Shown piece by piece: positions 46,026-55,278 of a stretch of 60,835 nt of DNA (position 1 is the stretch's first letter; each line of letters begins with the position of its first letter). The stretch is from Ruegeria sp. R13_0 (GTDB lineage: Bacteria > Pseudomonadota > Alphaproteobacteria > Rhodobacterales > Rhodobacteraceae). Position numbers and translations under genes: made by a program. The DNA lies in assembly GCF_017743995.1 (NCBI RefSeq), contig NZ_JAGHRB010000020.1, positions 1-60,835 of the forward strand, in the 5' to 3' direction. Below the pieces are notes generated by a model that saw only the letters and a program-made list of their open reading frames with translations, did no database searches and had not been told where the DNA came from.

Positions 46026-46661
46026 ATGACAGAATGGAAACTGCAGGCCGAAGAGCTGGCCAATTGTAACTGCAACTTCGGCTGCCCTTGCCAGTTCAGT
46101 GTTCTACCCACCCATGGAAATTGCGAAGCTGTCGTGGTCTTTGATATCGAGTCCGGCCACTACGGCGACACGGATCTTGCCGGTGTGCGGGCAGCGGGCG
46201 TGTATCACTGGCCCGGCCCGATCCATGAAGGCAATGGTCAAATGCAGTTGATCATTGATGAAAGCGCCTCTGCCGATCAGCGCGCTGCCTTGCAGGCGAT
46301 CATGTCCGGCGAAGACACCGATGAAATGGCGACCATGTGGTACGTCTTCAGCGCGATGGCACCAAAGAAACACGAAACTCTGTACGTTCCGATCGAACTG
46401 GACTGGAGCCGCGAGGACCGGACCGGCTATGCGAAAGTAACCGGTGTTTTCGATGTGAAAGTCAGACCGATCCCCAATATCGTGACGGGAGATCCGCATC
46501 GTGCGGCGTTCCATCTGCCTAACGGGTTCGAATATCGCACCGCCGAGGCGGCCTCGGGCTCGGCCCAAACCACGGGCGCGGCGATCAGCCTGGCCTTTGA
46601 TGCGACCCACGCGCATCTGGCGCATCTCAACATCTCAGGACATGGGGTTCTGGGCGCTTAG
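46026..46661 (+). CDS. DUF1326 protein with a Cys-rich N-terminus
   Basis: 211 residues. The N-terminus carries a Cys cluster (NCNCNFGCPC) that looks like a metal site, followed by HGNC. The remainder (VYHWPGPIHEGNGQMQLIID, FVFSAMAPKKHETLYVPIEL-like segments) is beta-rich without membrane helices. It is paired with a DUF2182 membrane protein 12 bases downstream, the usual partnership of these two families. A metal-handling role is plausible but not proven by sequence. Confidence 0.88.
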   Translation: MTEWKLQAEELANCNCNFGCPCQFSVLPTHGNCEAVVVFDIESGHYGDTDLAGVRAAGVYHWPGPIHEGNGQMQLIIDESASADQRAALQAIMSGEDTDEMATMWYVFSAMAPKKHETLYVPIELDWSREDRTGYAKVTGVFDVKVRPIPNIVTGDPHRAAFHLPNGFEYRTAEAASGSAQTTGAAISLAFDATHAHLAHLNISGHGVLGA

Positions 46662-46673
46662 GCAGGGTGTCCA

Positions 46674-47495
46674 ATGACTGAATCCCCACCACCGAGCCAT
46701 TTGGTCGATCGGGTGCTTCGGCATGACCGTGGCGTTGTTCTGGTCTGTGTCGCGCTGATCGTTCTGGCGGCCTCGTGGTACACGATTGCCGGGATCGGCA
46801 TGAACATGACCGCTGTGGACATGACCCGGATGGCCCGCCCGATTGGCAATCCGATGCAGATGGCGACCGAGGTACATTGGACGGTGCCTTATGCCGTGCT
46901 GATCTTCCTAATGTGGTGGGTGATGATGATCGCGATGATGACGCCCAGCGCCGCCCCCACTGTTCTGCTGTTCATGGCGTTGAAACGGGTCGGGCCGGAC
47001 AAGGCCAATACGGCGCCGCTGAGCCTGTTTTTTCTGGCCGGCTATCTGGTGGCCTGGGCCTTGTTCAGTGTGCTGGCGACCGGCGCACAATGGCTGCTGG
47101 AAGTGGTTGGGCTGTCCGATGGCCCGATGATGACCATCCGCTCTCGGACGGCGGCCGGGTGCGTTATGATCGCAGCGGGATTGTACCAACTGTCCAGCCT
47201 CAAAACCGCCTGTCTGCGCCATTGCCGCAGCCCGGCGCGTTTTCTGGCCGATCACAACAGACCCCACGCCTACGGCGCATTCCGCACCGGCGCGCTGCAC
47301 GGAGCCTATTGTCTGGGCTGCTGCTGGGCCCTGATGCTGCTGCTGTTCGTGGGCGGCGTGATGAACCTCTATTGGATTGTCGGCATCGCCATTTACGTCG
47401 CGTTGGAGAAACTGATGCCGCGCGCCATGTGGCTAGCGCCCGCAACTGGTGTGGTGCTGATCGTTCTTGGCGTCTGGCTGGTGGCCGTGCCTTAG
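46674..47495 (+). CDS. DUF2182 integral membrane protein
   Basis: 273 residues with about eight membrane helices. Met-rich segments (GMNMTAVDMTRMARPIGNPM, WWVMMIAMMTPSAAP) and a CLRHC motif (KTACLRHCRSPARF) could bind soft metals such as copper. The family has been described as a predicted metal-binding membrane protein. It is in an operon behind the DUF1326 gene; transport of a metal or chaperone partnership is inference. Confidence 0.9.
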   Translation: MTESPPPSHLVDRVLRHDRGVVLVCVALIVLAASWYTIAGIGMNMTAVDMTRMARPIGNPMQMATEVHWTVPYAVLIFLMWWVMMIAMMTPSAAPTVLLFMALKRVGPDKANTAPLSLFFLAGYLVAWALFSVLATGAQWLLEVVGLSDGPMMTIRSRTAAGCVMIAAGLYQLSSLKTACLRHCRSPARFLADHNRPHAYGAFRTGALHGAYCLGCCWALMLLLFVGGVMNLYWIVGIAIYVALEKLMPRAMWLAPATGVVLIVLGVWLVAVP

Positions 47496-47571
47496 CACAT
47501 GCCTCGGATCGGATTTCAGGCCTAAGGACCGGCCCAATCAAAGGTCCCTCAACTTCAGTCAGGAGGCATCC

Positions 47572-47904
47572 ATGCCTATTTTTATCACCTATGCATCCTA
47601 TTCCCAAAAAGGCGTTAAGGGGATGGTTGGCAAACCATCCGATCGGACGGACGCCGTCAAAGCGCTGTTGAAGAAGGTCGGTGCTAAGCTTTTGGCGTTC
47701 TACATCACGACGGGGGATAACGACGTGGTTGTCATCAGCGAAGCACCAGACGAGACGGACGCAGTTGCAGTGGGTATGGCGGTTGCCGCCTCGGGCGCGG
47801 TATCCAACATAGAAACCGTAAGGGCTTGGAAAGCCAAGGACTTCGTGGCGGTTCAGAAAAAGGCTGCGAAACTGGTCGGGGCCTATACGCCACCCGGCAA
47901 CTGA
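47572..47904 (+). CDS. GYD-domain protein
   Basis: 110 residues, with AGGAGG upstream of the ATG. The GYD fold is recognised by MPIFITYASYSQKGVKGMVG, LKKVGAKLLAFYITTGDND and VVVISEAPDETDAVAVGMAV. A small ferredoxin-like-fold protein, likely oligomeric; the reaction is unknown. It follows the DUF2182 gene by 76 bases and may or may not share its transcript. Confidence 0.88.
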   Translation: MPIFITYASYSQKGVKGMVGKPSDRTDAVKALLKKVGAKLLAFYITTGDNDVVVISEAPDETDAVAVGMAVAASGAVSNIETVRAWKAKDFVAVQKKAAKLVGAYTPPGN

Positions 47905-47914
47905 CAATAGGATA

Positions 47915-48320
47915 CGCGCGGAGGGCCTGTAAGCCGGATCTTGTTCCGGGGTTGCCCCCTTCGATGACCATTCCTCTAGGCCGCGCATTGCTGCACGGCT
48001 CAAGCTGCCAACCCGGTCCCTCTCGGCCAAGACGCGCTTAGCGGTGGTATCGGCAGACGCCGACCATCCCGCGCGGGGACCCTATTTGGCATTGCTCCCG
48101 GTGGGGCTTGCCTTGCCGCCGCTGTTGCCAGCAGCGCGGTGGGCTCTTACCCCACCGTTTCACCCTTACCTTTGACCGAAGCCGCAGGCGGTCTGATTTC
48201 TGTGGCGCTTTCCGTCGGGTTGCCCCGCCCGGGCGTTACCCGGCACCGTTGTCTTGTGGAGTCCGGACTTTCCTCTCGGGTCTTGCGACCCCAGCGGCCA
48301 TCCGGCCCTCCGCGCAGAGG
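47915..48320 (-). ncRNA. rnpB: RNase P RNA, class A
   Basis: The minus strand begins with CGCGGAGGGCC and carries the conserved GAGGAAAGTCCGGACTCCAC and, near the 3' end, GATCCGGCTTACAGGCCCTC, whose final bases pair with the 5' end to close stem P1. The length of about 400 nt fits alphaproteobacterial RNase P RNA. It cuts 5' leaders from tRNA precursors together with RnpA. Exact ends are estimated from the P1 stem. Confidence 0.93.
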
Positions 48321-48402
48321 GGTGGGTATGCTGTGTTCCCGGTCGCGTCAAGGGTGGATAGGGTGGAGGAAGGGGCCAGCCCCTTCTTGGTCTTTGGCCA
48401 AT

Positions 48403-48432
48403 TCATCCCCTGGATATTTTTGGCCAGATGAA
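48403..48432. repeat. Half copy of the palindromic element seen downstream of clpX
   Basis: CTGGATATTTTTGGCCAGATGAAG matches the left arm of the element at 33604-33627 (GGATATTTATGGCCAGATGAAG there). Only one arm is present, next to a GGGGCCAGCCCC hairpin at about 48375. It lies between rnpB and the amidase gene. Confidence 0.55.
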
Positions 48433-48439
48433 GAGCGGA

Positions 48440-49123
48440 TCAGGTCTCGCGTGGGGCCGGGCTGAGCGCCTTGAAATCGGCTGGGGAGAGCGGACCGGTG
48501 CCCCAAGGGCGGTATCGCAAGCGGATGGCGGCCAGAAGCGTCTCGTTCGGGACATCTGCGGTGAAACCTGCCGCGCGGGCCATTGTGCGGAAGTTGTCGT
48601 ACGAGATGTCTTCCGGGGCGGTTTGGGTTCCAACTGCGGCGGCCAGCCCCTGACGTTCGAGCCGCTGCCAATCAAACTTTGCTCCGGGGTCGCTTTTTCG
48701 GCCGGGGGCCATGTCAGAATGGCCGATCACGCCCTCGGGCGGAATCGCCCAGCGCGACATCATCTGAGGCAGGAGGGTTTCCAGCGTTGCCATTTGCATA
48801 TCCGAGAAAGGATGTTTGCCGGTATTGTCCAACTCGATCCCGATGGAGCGCGAGTTGATGTCGGTCTGACCGTGCCACTCGCCTACGCCCGCGTGCCATG
48901 CACGGTCCTCTTCGCGCACCATCTGCCAGAGTGTGCCGTCAGAACCGATCAAGTAGTGTGCTGAGACCTCGGCTTGTGGGTCGCAGAGGCGCTCCAACGC
49001 CGCCTGAGCGCTATCCATCGCGGTGTAGTGCAGGACAATCAGCGTCGGCGTCAGGCCATCGCGGCGGGAGCCGAAATTCGGCGAAGGATGCCAGATCGGC
49101 GCAGGCTTAGTTGTTGATGGCAC
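48440..49123 (-). CDS. N-acetylmuramoyl-L-alanine amidase (AmpD type)
   Basis: 227 residues. Zinc ligands are in LIVLHYTAMDSA and in IGHSDMAPGRKSDPGAKFDW; the fold continues with SAHYLIGSDGTLWQMVREED, RAWHAGVGEWHGQTDIN and IGIELDNTG. It cleaves anhydro-muropeptides in recycling or peptidoglycan remodelling. It starts at GTG at 49123, overlapping the end of the lipoprotein gene by 17 bases, and lacks a signal peptide, so a cytosolic AmpD role fits. A C-terminal PG-binding-like stretch (ETLLAAIRLRYRPWG) follows. Confidence 0.9.
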   Translation of the reverse strand: MPSTTKPAPIWHPSPNFGSRRDGLTPTLIVLHYTAMDSAQAALERLCDPQAEVSAHYLIGSDGTLWQMVREEDRAWHAGVGEWHGQTDINSRSIGIELDNTGKHPFSDMQMATLETLLPQMMSRWAIPPEGVIGHSDMAPGRKSDPGAKFDWQRLERQGLAAAVGTQTAPEDISYDNFRTMARAAGFTADVPNETLLAAIRLRYRPWGTGPLSPADFKALSPAPRET

Positions 49124-49808
49124 TGCGGAACGGGCTCGGGTCCCAGCTGCAGGCATAGCCGTCGCCATCCGGGTCCAGTCCTTTGCGGTCGCGCTGTGGC
49201 CCTCCGTTCGACAGGAAAGCGATCTGGGCCTGATCTGGCGAGGGGAATTGCGCGCAGTTGCGTTGTGCTTTGGCCTGCAGGTTGAACCCCGCGCGGCTGT
49301 AAAGCTGGGTGCCCACCGGGTTGGATGTGCTGAGCGCGTATTGCACGATGTTGGGCTGCCCGTCAGTACCGCGTTCAGGAACGGCTGTTGGGGCGACCAC
49401 TTCGTAGGTCTGGCGGTTCTGTTCGATACGGGCGGCGTCGGATTCGATGCTGCGGCGCTCGGACACGGCTCCGAAATCCTGTTCGTCGGAGATGCCTGTA
49501 TTGTTGGGCACCGAAGTGACCGTTGGCTGCGCCGAAGTGCTGGCCAAAGCCGCCGCAGTCTGATTGGCAATATCGGCATTGGCACCCGTCGCAACGGTTG
49601 CGTTCGATGCCGAACCAGGGGCGCCCAGAGCTTGTTCCGAAACATCCACCGGGGCAAGCAGCGGGTTTACGACACTGCCCTGCCCGGACAGTTGAGCCTC
49701 ACGCTGGGCCTGATACTCGGGCGTGTTGAAATCGGTTCCGCCAATCGGTGTGACCGTATCACAGGCGGCGATCAGCGAGATCGCCGCGATGAGAGGCAAA
49801 GAGCGCAT
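49107..49808 (-). CDS. Lipoprotein with a C-terminal excalibur-like calcium motif
   Basis: 233 residues starting MRSLPLIAAISLIAACDTVT with a lipobox at IAAC. A long low-complexity Ala/Thr/Asn-rich middle is followed by a Cys-containing end (QRNCAQFPSPDQAQIAFLSN, GLDPDGDGYACSWDPSPFR) that matches the excalibur DxDxDGxxC pattern. Such domains are thought to bind calcium. It is cotranslated with the amidase through a 17-base overlap, suggesting a cell-wall role. Confidence 0.85.
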   Translation of the reverse strand: MRSLPLIAAISLIAACDTVTPIGGTDFNTPEYQAQREAQLSGQGSVVNPLLAPVDVSEQALGAPGSASNATVATGANADIANQTAAALASTSAQPTVTSVPNNTGISDEQDFGAVSERRSIESDAARIEQNRQTYEVVAPTAVPERGTDGQPNIVQYALSTSNPVGTQLYSRAGFNLQAKAQRNCAQFPSPDQAQIAFLSNGGPQRDRKGLDPDGDGYACSWDPSPFRSAINN

Positions 49809-49846
49809 GCTGCGCCTCCGTGTCTGATGTCTTTCAGGCCCGAGGC

Positions 49847-51334
49847 TTACCACCATTTCGACGGTTTTGCCACAAAACCAGCGGCGTTTTCCAACGCAAA
49901 GGCGGTATTGAGCAGGTCGCCTTCTTCCCAGGGCCGACCAATCAGTTGCAGACCCAGCGGCAGCCCTTGTTTATCGAGCCCTGCAGGCACCGAGATCCCC
50001 GGCAGACCGGCAAGGTTCACAGTCACGGTGAAGACGTCGTTCAAGTACATTTGAACGGGATCGGCCTCGGTCATCTCGCCTAGACCGAAGGATGCGGACG
50101 GGGTAGCCGGGGTCAGAATCGCGTCGACACCCGCGGCGAAGACATCCTCAAAGTCCTTCTTGATCAAGGTACGGACCTTGCGGGCGCGGTTGTAGTAGGC
50201 GTCGTAGAAGCCCGCCGACAGCACGTAGGTGCCGACCATCACGCGGCGCTGCACCTCGTGCCCGAAGCCCTCGGCGCGGGTTTTCTCGTACATCTCGGTG
50301 ATGCCATCGCCCTGCGACAGCTGCGCGCGGCGACCATAACGCACGCCATCATAGCGGGCGAGGTTCGAGGACGCCTCGGCAGGCGCAATCACATAATACG
50401 CAGGCAGCGCGTATTTGGTGTGCGGCAGCGAGATATCGACGATCTCGGCCCCTGCAGCCTTCAGCATCTCAGCGCCATCTGCCCAGAGTTTTTCGATCTC
50501 GGCAGGCATACCGTCCATGCGGTATTCTTTCGGGATACCGATCTTCTTTCCTTTGATGTCTCCGGTCAGCATCGCTTCGAAATTCGGGACAGCTAGTTCG
50601 GCGCTGGTGGAATCCTTGGCGTCATGGCCACACATGGTTTCCAGCATGATCGCCGCGTCGCGCACGTTCTTGGTCATCGGGCCGGCCTGGTCCAGCGAGG
50701 AGGCAAAGGCGACGATGCCCCAGCGCGAGCAACGGCCATAAGTCGGCTTGATACCGGTGATGCCAACAAAAGCGGCAGGCTGACGGATCGAACCGCCGGT
50801 ATCGGTGCCGGTCGCGGCCAGACACAGGTCCGCCGCCACAGCAGACGCCGAGCCACCCGACGAGCCGCCCGGCGTCAGTTGCGCATCATCATTGCCACGG
50901 CGCCACGGGCTGACCGCATTGCCATAGACTGATGTCTCGTTGGACGAGCCCATGGCAAATTCGTCCATGTTCAGCTTGCCCAACATTACAGCGCCGGCGT
51001 CAGCCAATTGCTGAGACACGGTGGATTCATATTCGGGCTTGAAGCCTTCCAGAATTTTGGATGCCGCCTGCGAGGGCACGCCCTTGGTGCAGAACAGATC
51101 CTTGATGCCGATCGGCAGACCACACATCGACGGCGCGTCGCCACCTTTGATCCGCTCATCTGCAGCCTTGGCGCGTTCCAGCGCGATCTCGGGCGTTTTG
51201 TGGACAAAAGCGTTCAGCGCGTCGGCGTCATCAATGGCCTTCAGGCAGGATTCGGTCAGTTCGACCGAGGTCACGTCACCCTTGCGCAGCGCATCGCGGG
51301 CCTCGGCCAGGCCCAGTTTGTTCAGGTCGCTCAT
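49847..51334 (-). CDS. gatA: Aspartyl/glutamyl-tRNA amidotransferase subunit A
   Basis: 495 residues of amidase-signature family. The Ser-cis-Ser-Lys triad is in [10 protein letters not shown] (Lys), [15 protein letters not shown] (cis-Ser region) and [14 protein letters not shown] (Ser). It produces ammonia from glutamine for transamidation of Glu-tRNA-Gln or Asp-tRNA-Asn. Directly behind gatC; gatB is not in the window. Confidence 0.97.
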   Translation of the reverse strand: MSDLNKLGLAEARDALRKGDVTSVELTESCLKAIDDADALNAFVHKTPEIALERAKAADERIKGGDAPSMCGLPIGIKDLFCTKGVPSQAASKILEGFKPEYESTVSQQLADAGAVMLGKLNMDEFAMGSSNETSVYGNAVSPWRRGNDDAQLTPGGSSGGSASAVAADLCLAATGTDTGGSIRQPAAFVGITGIKPTYGRCSRWGIVAFASSLDQAGPMTKNVRDAAIMLETMCGHDAKDSTSAELAVPNFEAMLTGDIKGKKIGIPKEYRMDGMPAEIEKLWADGAEMLKAAGAEIVDISLPHTKYALPAYYVIAPAEASSNLARYDGVRYGRRAQLSQGDGITEMYEKTRAEGFGHEVQRRVMVGTYVLSAGFYDAYYNRARKVRTLIKKDFEDVFAAGVDAILTPATPSASFGLGEMTEADPVQMYLNDVFTVTVNLAGLPGISVPAGLDKQGLPLGLQLIGRPWEEGDLLNTAFALENAAGFVAKPSKWW

Positions 51335-51337
51335 GTC

Positions 51338-51625
51338 TTACTCCACCACTTTGGGGACTGCGAAAAAGCCTTCGCGCGCATCGGGGGCGTTGGCCAGAAC
51401 CTTGTCCTGCTGGTTTCCGTCGGTGACCACATCCTCACGACGTTTCAGGCGCATCGGCTCGACCGAGACCATCGGCTCGACGCCTTCGACATCCACTTCG
51501 TTCAGTTGCTCGATGAACCCAAGGATGGTGTTGAACTCGGACGCCAGCGCGGGCAGCGCGTCATCCTCGACCTTGATCCGGGCCAGTTTGGCCACCTTGG
51601 CGGCGGTGCTTTGGTCAATCGACAT
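51338..51625 (-). CDS. gatC: Aspartyl/glutamyl-tRNA amidotransferase subunit C
   Basis: 95 residues: AAKVAKLARIKVEDDALPAL, then LGFIEQLNEVDVEGVEPMVS and REDVVTDGNQQDKVLANAPD. It wraps around GatA and stabilises the GatCAB complex. It leads the gatC-gatA pair, 3 bases apart. Confidence 0.97.
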   Translation of the reverse strand: MSIDQSTAAKVAKLARIKVEDDALPALASEFNTILGFIEQLNEVDVEGVEPMVSVEPMRLKRREDVVTDGNQQDKVLANAPDAREGFFAVPKVVE

Positions 51626-51795
51626 CGGAAAACCTCATATGCGTTAGGGGGCATTTACCCGTCCGGGGTCCGGGTCGCAAGAGCGCGATAGGGTCTGCCC
51701 TGGCATCATCTGACGCGGTGCCTTTTCCATTTTGCATACCTCCCACGCAAAAAAAGTAAACCGATTAGTTCATTTTTACCCTTGAAAAACTGAAC

Positions 51796-51806
51796 TGAAC
51801 TGTTCA
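51796..51806. promoter_or_regulatory. Small palindrome in the promoter region of the 52-residue peptide gene
   Basis: TGAACTGTTCA is a perfect 11-base palindrome about odd centre, 40 bases before the peptide ATG, and the half-site GTTCATTT recurs at about 51770. Tandem half-sites of this type suit a TetR- or XRE-type operator. No cognate regulator is nearby. Confidence 0.35.
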
Positions 51807-51845
51807 TTTCTATTTCACGGCACAGCCAAAACCCGGAGTAGAGAC

Positions 51846-52004
51846 ATGAAACCCTTCCTGATTGCATTTGTAGTGGCCACCACTGTTGTCGCGTCGCAAG
51901 CACAGGCGTTTGGCCCGACAATGAATACCCTGACACCTGATCTGACTTTCCCCACACCTGCCCCCGAGGTTGTCAGCCAGGATCAGGTCAAGACAAACAA
52001 GTGA
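51846..52004 (+). CDS. Small exported peptide (52 aa)
   Basis: The ATG is preceded by GGAGTAGAGAC. The signal peptide ends AQA-FGPT, leaving a mature peptide of about 30 residues (TMNTLTPDLTFPTPAPEVVS) that is Thr/Pro-rich. No family recognised. It lies behind a possible operator and before the DUF4202 gene; role unknown. Confidence 0.55.
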   Translation: MKPFLIAFVVATTVVASQAQAFGPTMNTLTPDLTFPTPAPEVVSQDQVKTNK

Positions 52005-52150
52005 TAGACCCCCTGCCCCGGGTCGGGCGATAACTGCCCGGCCCGGACGGCAACAAATGACTGCTGCTCTTTTCGGCGCGACCCGCTACGGTAGACCGAG
52101 TGATGCGCCGAACCGCAAGGTTGGTTCGGCAAGAACCAACGGAGCAGAAG

Positions 52151-52714
52151 ATGAGCGCGCGCAAGCAAGCCGTTCTGGACGCGATTGATGCGGCCAACAG
52201 GCAAGACCCCAACATCGAAGACGGCCAACCGGTCGAGCTGATCTATGGTCAGCGCATGAGCACCGAGATGGACAGGCTGTTCCCTGACGCCTCGGACATG
52301 TTGCAGATTGCCGCCCGTGGCCAGCATGTCGAACGCTGGAAGCTAGCGCGAAGTGAATATCCCGAAGGCCGCGCCGGATATCTGGCATGGCGCAAAGCGC
52401 AGGGTGTCCATCACGCCGAGGTTGTCATGGGCCTGATGCAACAGGCCGGTTACGACGCGGACGACGTCGACGCGACCGGACGCATGCTACGCAAACAAGG
52501 CATCAAGCGCGATGATGAGGTTCAGGCGCTTGAGGATGTCATCTGCTTTGTATTCCTGAAATGGTATTTTGCGCCTTTCGCCGCAAAACACTCGGCCGAA
52601 AAGATTCAGAGCATTGTCGAAAAGACCGCCCGGAAGATGTCAGCCGAGGGCCGCGCGCGGGTTCTTCAAGAGTTCGATCTGCCCGAAAACCTGGCTGCTG
52701 CGTTTCAGGACTGA
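52151..52714 (+). CDS. DUF4202 protein
   Basis: 187 residues. Typical family segments: AIDAANRQDPNIEDGQPVEL, YGQRMSTEMDRLFPDASDML, IAARGQHVERWKLARSEYPE and DVICFVFLKWYFAPFAAKHS. It is helical, with conserved His residues near HVERW and VHHAEVV that could bind metal as in HD-type proteins. The function is unknown. Its 3' end overlaps the convergent ceramidase-like gene by 10 bases. Confidence 0.9.
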   Translation: MSARKQAVLDAIDAANRQDPNIEDGQPVELIYGQRMSTEMDRLFPDASDMLQIAARGQHVERWKLARSEYPEGRAGYLAWRKAQGVHHAEVVMGLMQQAGYDADDVDATGRMLRKQGIKRDDEVQALEDVICFVFLKWYFAPFAAKHSAEKIQSIVEKTARKMSAEGRARVLQEFDLPENLAAAFQD

Positions 52715-53361
52715 GACGCGCGGGTTAGGTGCCTACGATAAACCTCGATCATCCAGCCCAGCATGGTTGCGTTCAGGATGTGCCACATGAAATGTGTGCC
52801 CCGCGGAAGCTGCATGCATAGTGGTTCATCCAAAGCGCGGAAGGTGATCGAGGCGATCAGGATAAACGCGCCAATCGCTAGCCCTCGGGCCGTTTCCGGC
52901 GTGCGATTGCGCAGCAGAAACGCATAGATCAGGATCAGCAGCGGCACCGGAGCGTATGCGGCGGAGCCCCCCAACCCCGGAACCAGTTGAAACAGCGGCA
53001 GGGTCGCGGCGGCATAGGGAATGAAAAGCGCGGTCACCATCGTGGCGGGCAGAGGACGCATCTGCCAGACGTCCCGATTGATCGCAAAGATATAGACCAG
53101 AATATACAGAAGGATCGGCGCGACATCGGCCATCGCAGCCCAGACCTGCGCGTGGGTGTGAAACAGATAGCTGCCGATCCCGATCGTGGCGAGAATCAAC
53201 ACTAGTAGCATGGCCAGAGGCATCCCCTGCCCGCGCACCCTGCGCCACATGATGAAAGCTGCGATCAGGAACGCGGCGTTGGTCACCGCGTTGATCGGCT
53301 CGGCCCAATAGGCGGGGGTAAGGCGTTCGCAATACCCGTCAATTTCCTGAAACCAATCCAT
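52705..53361 (-). CDS. Ceramidase-family (CREST) membrane hydrolase
   Basis: 218 residues with seven predicted membrane helices. Conserved metal-site candidates are GYCERL at the start, GSYLFHTHAQVWA and HFMWHILNATMLGW, corresponding to the His and Asp/Ser ligands of alkaline ceramidases and related CREST proteins. A zinc-dependent lipid amide hydrolase activity is likely; in bacteria substrates are unknown. Monocistronic, divergent from the UPF0173 gene. Confidence 0.88.
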   Translation of the reverse strand: MDWFQEIDGYCERLTPAYWAEPINAVTNAAFLIAAFIMWRRVRGQGMPLAMLLVLILATIGIGSYLFHTHAQVWAAMADVAPILLYILVYIFAINRDVWQMRPLPATMVTALFIPYAAATLPLFQLVPGLGGSAAYAPVPLLILIYAFLLRNRTPETARGLAIGAFILIASITFRALDEPLCMQLPRGTHFMWHILNATMLGWMIEVYRRHLTRASQS

Positions 53362-53419
53362 GAACTTTTACATAACGGATGCTAGTGTGATGCCAATAGG
53401 CATCGCAGGAGGATTTCTC

Positions 53420-54112
53420 ATGAACATCATTTGGTTGGGCCATGGCAGCTTTCGCATTGAAACCGAAAGTCAGGTGCTGCTGGTCGACCCATGGCTGACC
53501 GGCAACCCGTCTCTGCCCGAGGATCAGCATGATGCAGCCGTCGAAGGTGCCACGCATATCCTTCTGACCCACACGCATTTCGACCATGTCGTCGACATCC
53601 TGCCTTTGGCCAAACACCTGAAGGTGCCGGTGGTCGGTCAGTACGACCTCATGGGGTATTGGGCCGAGGCCGAAGGGATCGAGACCATCGGCTTCAACAA
53701 AGGCGGAACTGTCAATCTGAACGGCATCAAGGTCACGATGGTGCCTGCCTCGCACAGCTCGACCTTCTCGACCCCGGACGGGCTGCGCACCGGTGGCAGT
53801 GAGGTCGGGTTCATGATCGCAGCCGAGGGGCGCATGCTCTATGTCTCGGGCGACACCGATGTCATGGCGGATATGGATTGGATGGGGGACTACTACAAAC
53901 CCGACATCGGCATTCTGTCCGCGGGCGGACATTTCACCATGGATATGAAAGCCACCGCCTATGCCGCCAAACGGTACTTCGACTTCAAAACCGTGATTCC
54001 CTGCCACTACAAAACCTTCCCCATACTTGAGCAATCCGCGCAGCCTCTGATCGATGGCCTACCCGGTGTGGACGTGATCGAGCCTGAAGTCATGAAAGCG
54101 ATCTCTCTCTGA
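53420..54112 (+). CDS. UPF0173 metallo-beta-lactamase-fold hydrolase
   Basis: 230 residues: MNIIWLGHGSFRIETESQVL, metal motif THTHFDHVVD, further ligands in VPASHSSTF and VSGDTDVMADMD, and the C-terminal CHYKTFP. Close to the UPF0173 protein YtkL; physiological substrate unknown. GGAGGATTTCTC stands ahead of the ATG. It overlaps the next gene by 1 base. Confidence 0.93.
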   Translation: MNIIWLGHGSFRIETESQVLLVDPWLTGNPSLPEDQHDAAVEGATHILLTHTHFDHVVDILPLAKHLKVPVVGQYDLMGYWAEAEGIETIGFNKGGTVNLNGIKVTMVPASHSSTFSTPDGLRTGGSEVGFMIAAEGRMLYVSGDTDVMADMDWMGDYYKPDIGILSAGGHFTMDMKATAYAAKRYFDFKTVIPCHYKTFPILEQSAQPLIDGLPGVDVIEPEVMKAISL

Positions 54113-55278
54113 TGCCGGCGTCGGATTTCAGCGCGCAGGAATACGCGAACCGTCTGAGTAGGACCCGCGCGGCGATGAACGCGCGCGGGATTGAGACCCT
54201 ACTGGTGACCGATCCGTCCAACATGGCTTGGCTCACCGGGTATGACGGCTGGAGCTTCTACGTCCCGCAGATGGTGATCCTGCCTGCACAAGGCGCGCCG
54301 CTTTGGTGGGGACGCACGCAGGACAAGGCCGGTGCCGCGCAGACCACGTGGTTGGACTCGTCCGACCTGCTGGATTGGCCGGAAGAACATGTCCAACATC
54401 CCGATCACCATCCCGTCGACGCTTTGGTTCTCGCGCTGCGCGACCGTGGCTGGACACGAGGGCTGGGTGTGGAGATGGACAATTACTACTACTCCGCCGC
54501 CAGCCACCGCATTCTTTAACGCGCTTTCGGTGAAATGATTGACGCCACGGGTCTGGTGAACTGGCAGCGTGCGGTCAAAAGCGACGCCGAGATTGAAATG
54601 ATGCGCAAGGCGGGCCAGTTAACCGCGCATATGCATGGCGTGCTGCGCGAGGCGTTTCGCGAAGGCCTGCCCAAGAACCAACTTGTCGACCAAGTGCAGG
54701 CCGAAGGCATTGCTGGCCTGCCCGGTTTGGCTGGCGACTACCCGGCGATTGTGCCGATTGCACCCTCGGGGCGTGAAGCCTCGGCTTCGCATATCACCTG
54801 GAATGACAGGCCATTGACGCGCGGAGAGGCCACCTATTTCGAAATCTCCGACTGCTACCGGCGCTACCACTGCCCGGCCAGCCGCAGCCTGTTTCTGTGT
54901 GATCCACCGAGTGACATCCACCGGGCCGAAGCGGCTGTTCTGACGGCGATTGAGGCCACTCTGGCAGCCGCCCGTCCCGGCACCACATGCGAGGAAATCG
55001 CCACCTGCGTCTATGACAGCTTCGCCCAAGCCGGATATGAAAAGGCCAACCGTACCGGCTATCCCATCGGCCTCAGCTACCCGCCCGATTGGGGCGAGCG
55101 CACGATGAGCCTGCGTCCCGGCGACACCACGGTATTGCAGGAAAACATGACGTTTCACTTGATGCCGGGACTGTGGACTCCGGACTGGGGGCTGGCGATA
55201 ACCGAGAGCTTTGTGGTGACGCCGGAGGGTGGCCAACCGCTGGCCGATATCCCGCGTGAGATGGTGGTTAAATCCTAA
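54112..55278 (+). pseudogene. doeA: M24 peptidase / ectoine hydrolase-like gene with a premature stop
   Basis: The frame reads MPASDFSAQEYANRLSRTRA through an N-terminal creatinase-like domain to ASHRIL, meets TAA at 54517-54519, and continues in the same frame without loss (RAFGEMIDATGLVNWQRAVK) to a complete C-terminal M24 domain (LPGLAGDYPAIVPIAPSGRE, ITESFVV). Full length would be 388 residues, close to DoeA. One base change in the stop codon explains everything, so either a recent nonsense mutation or a sequencing error. If real, ectoine/hydroxyectoine hydrolysis would be lost, unless the C-terminal part is made on its own from ATG 54535. Confidence 0.75.
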
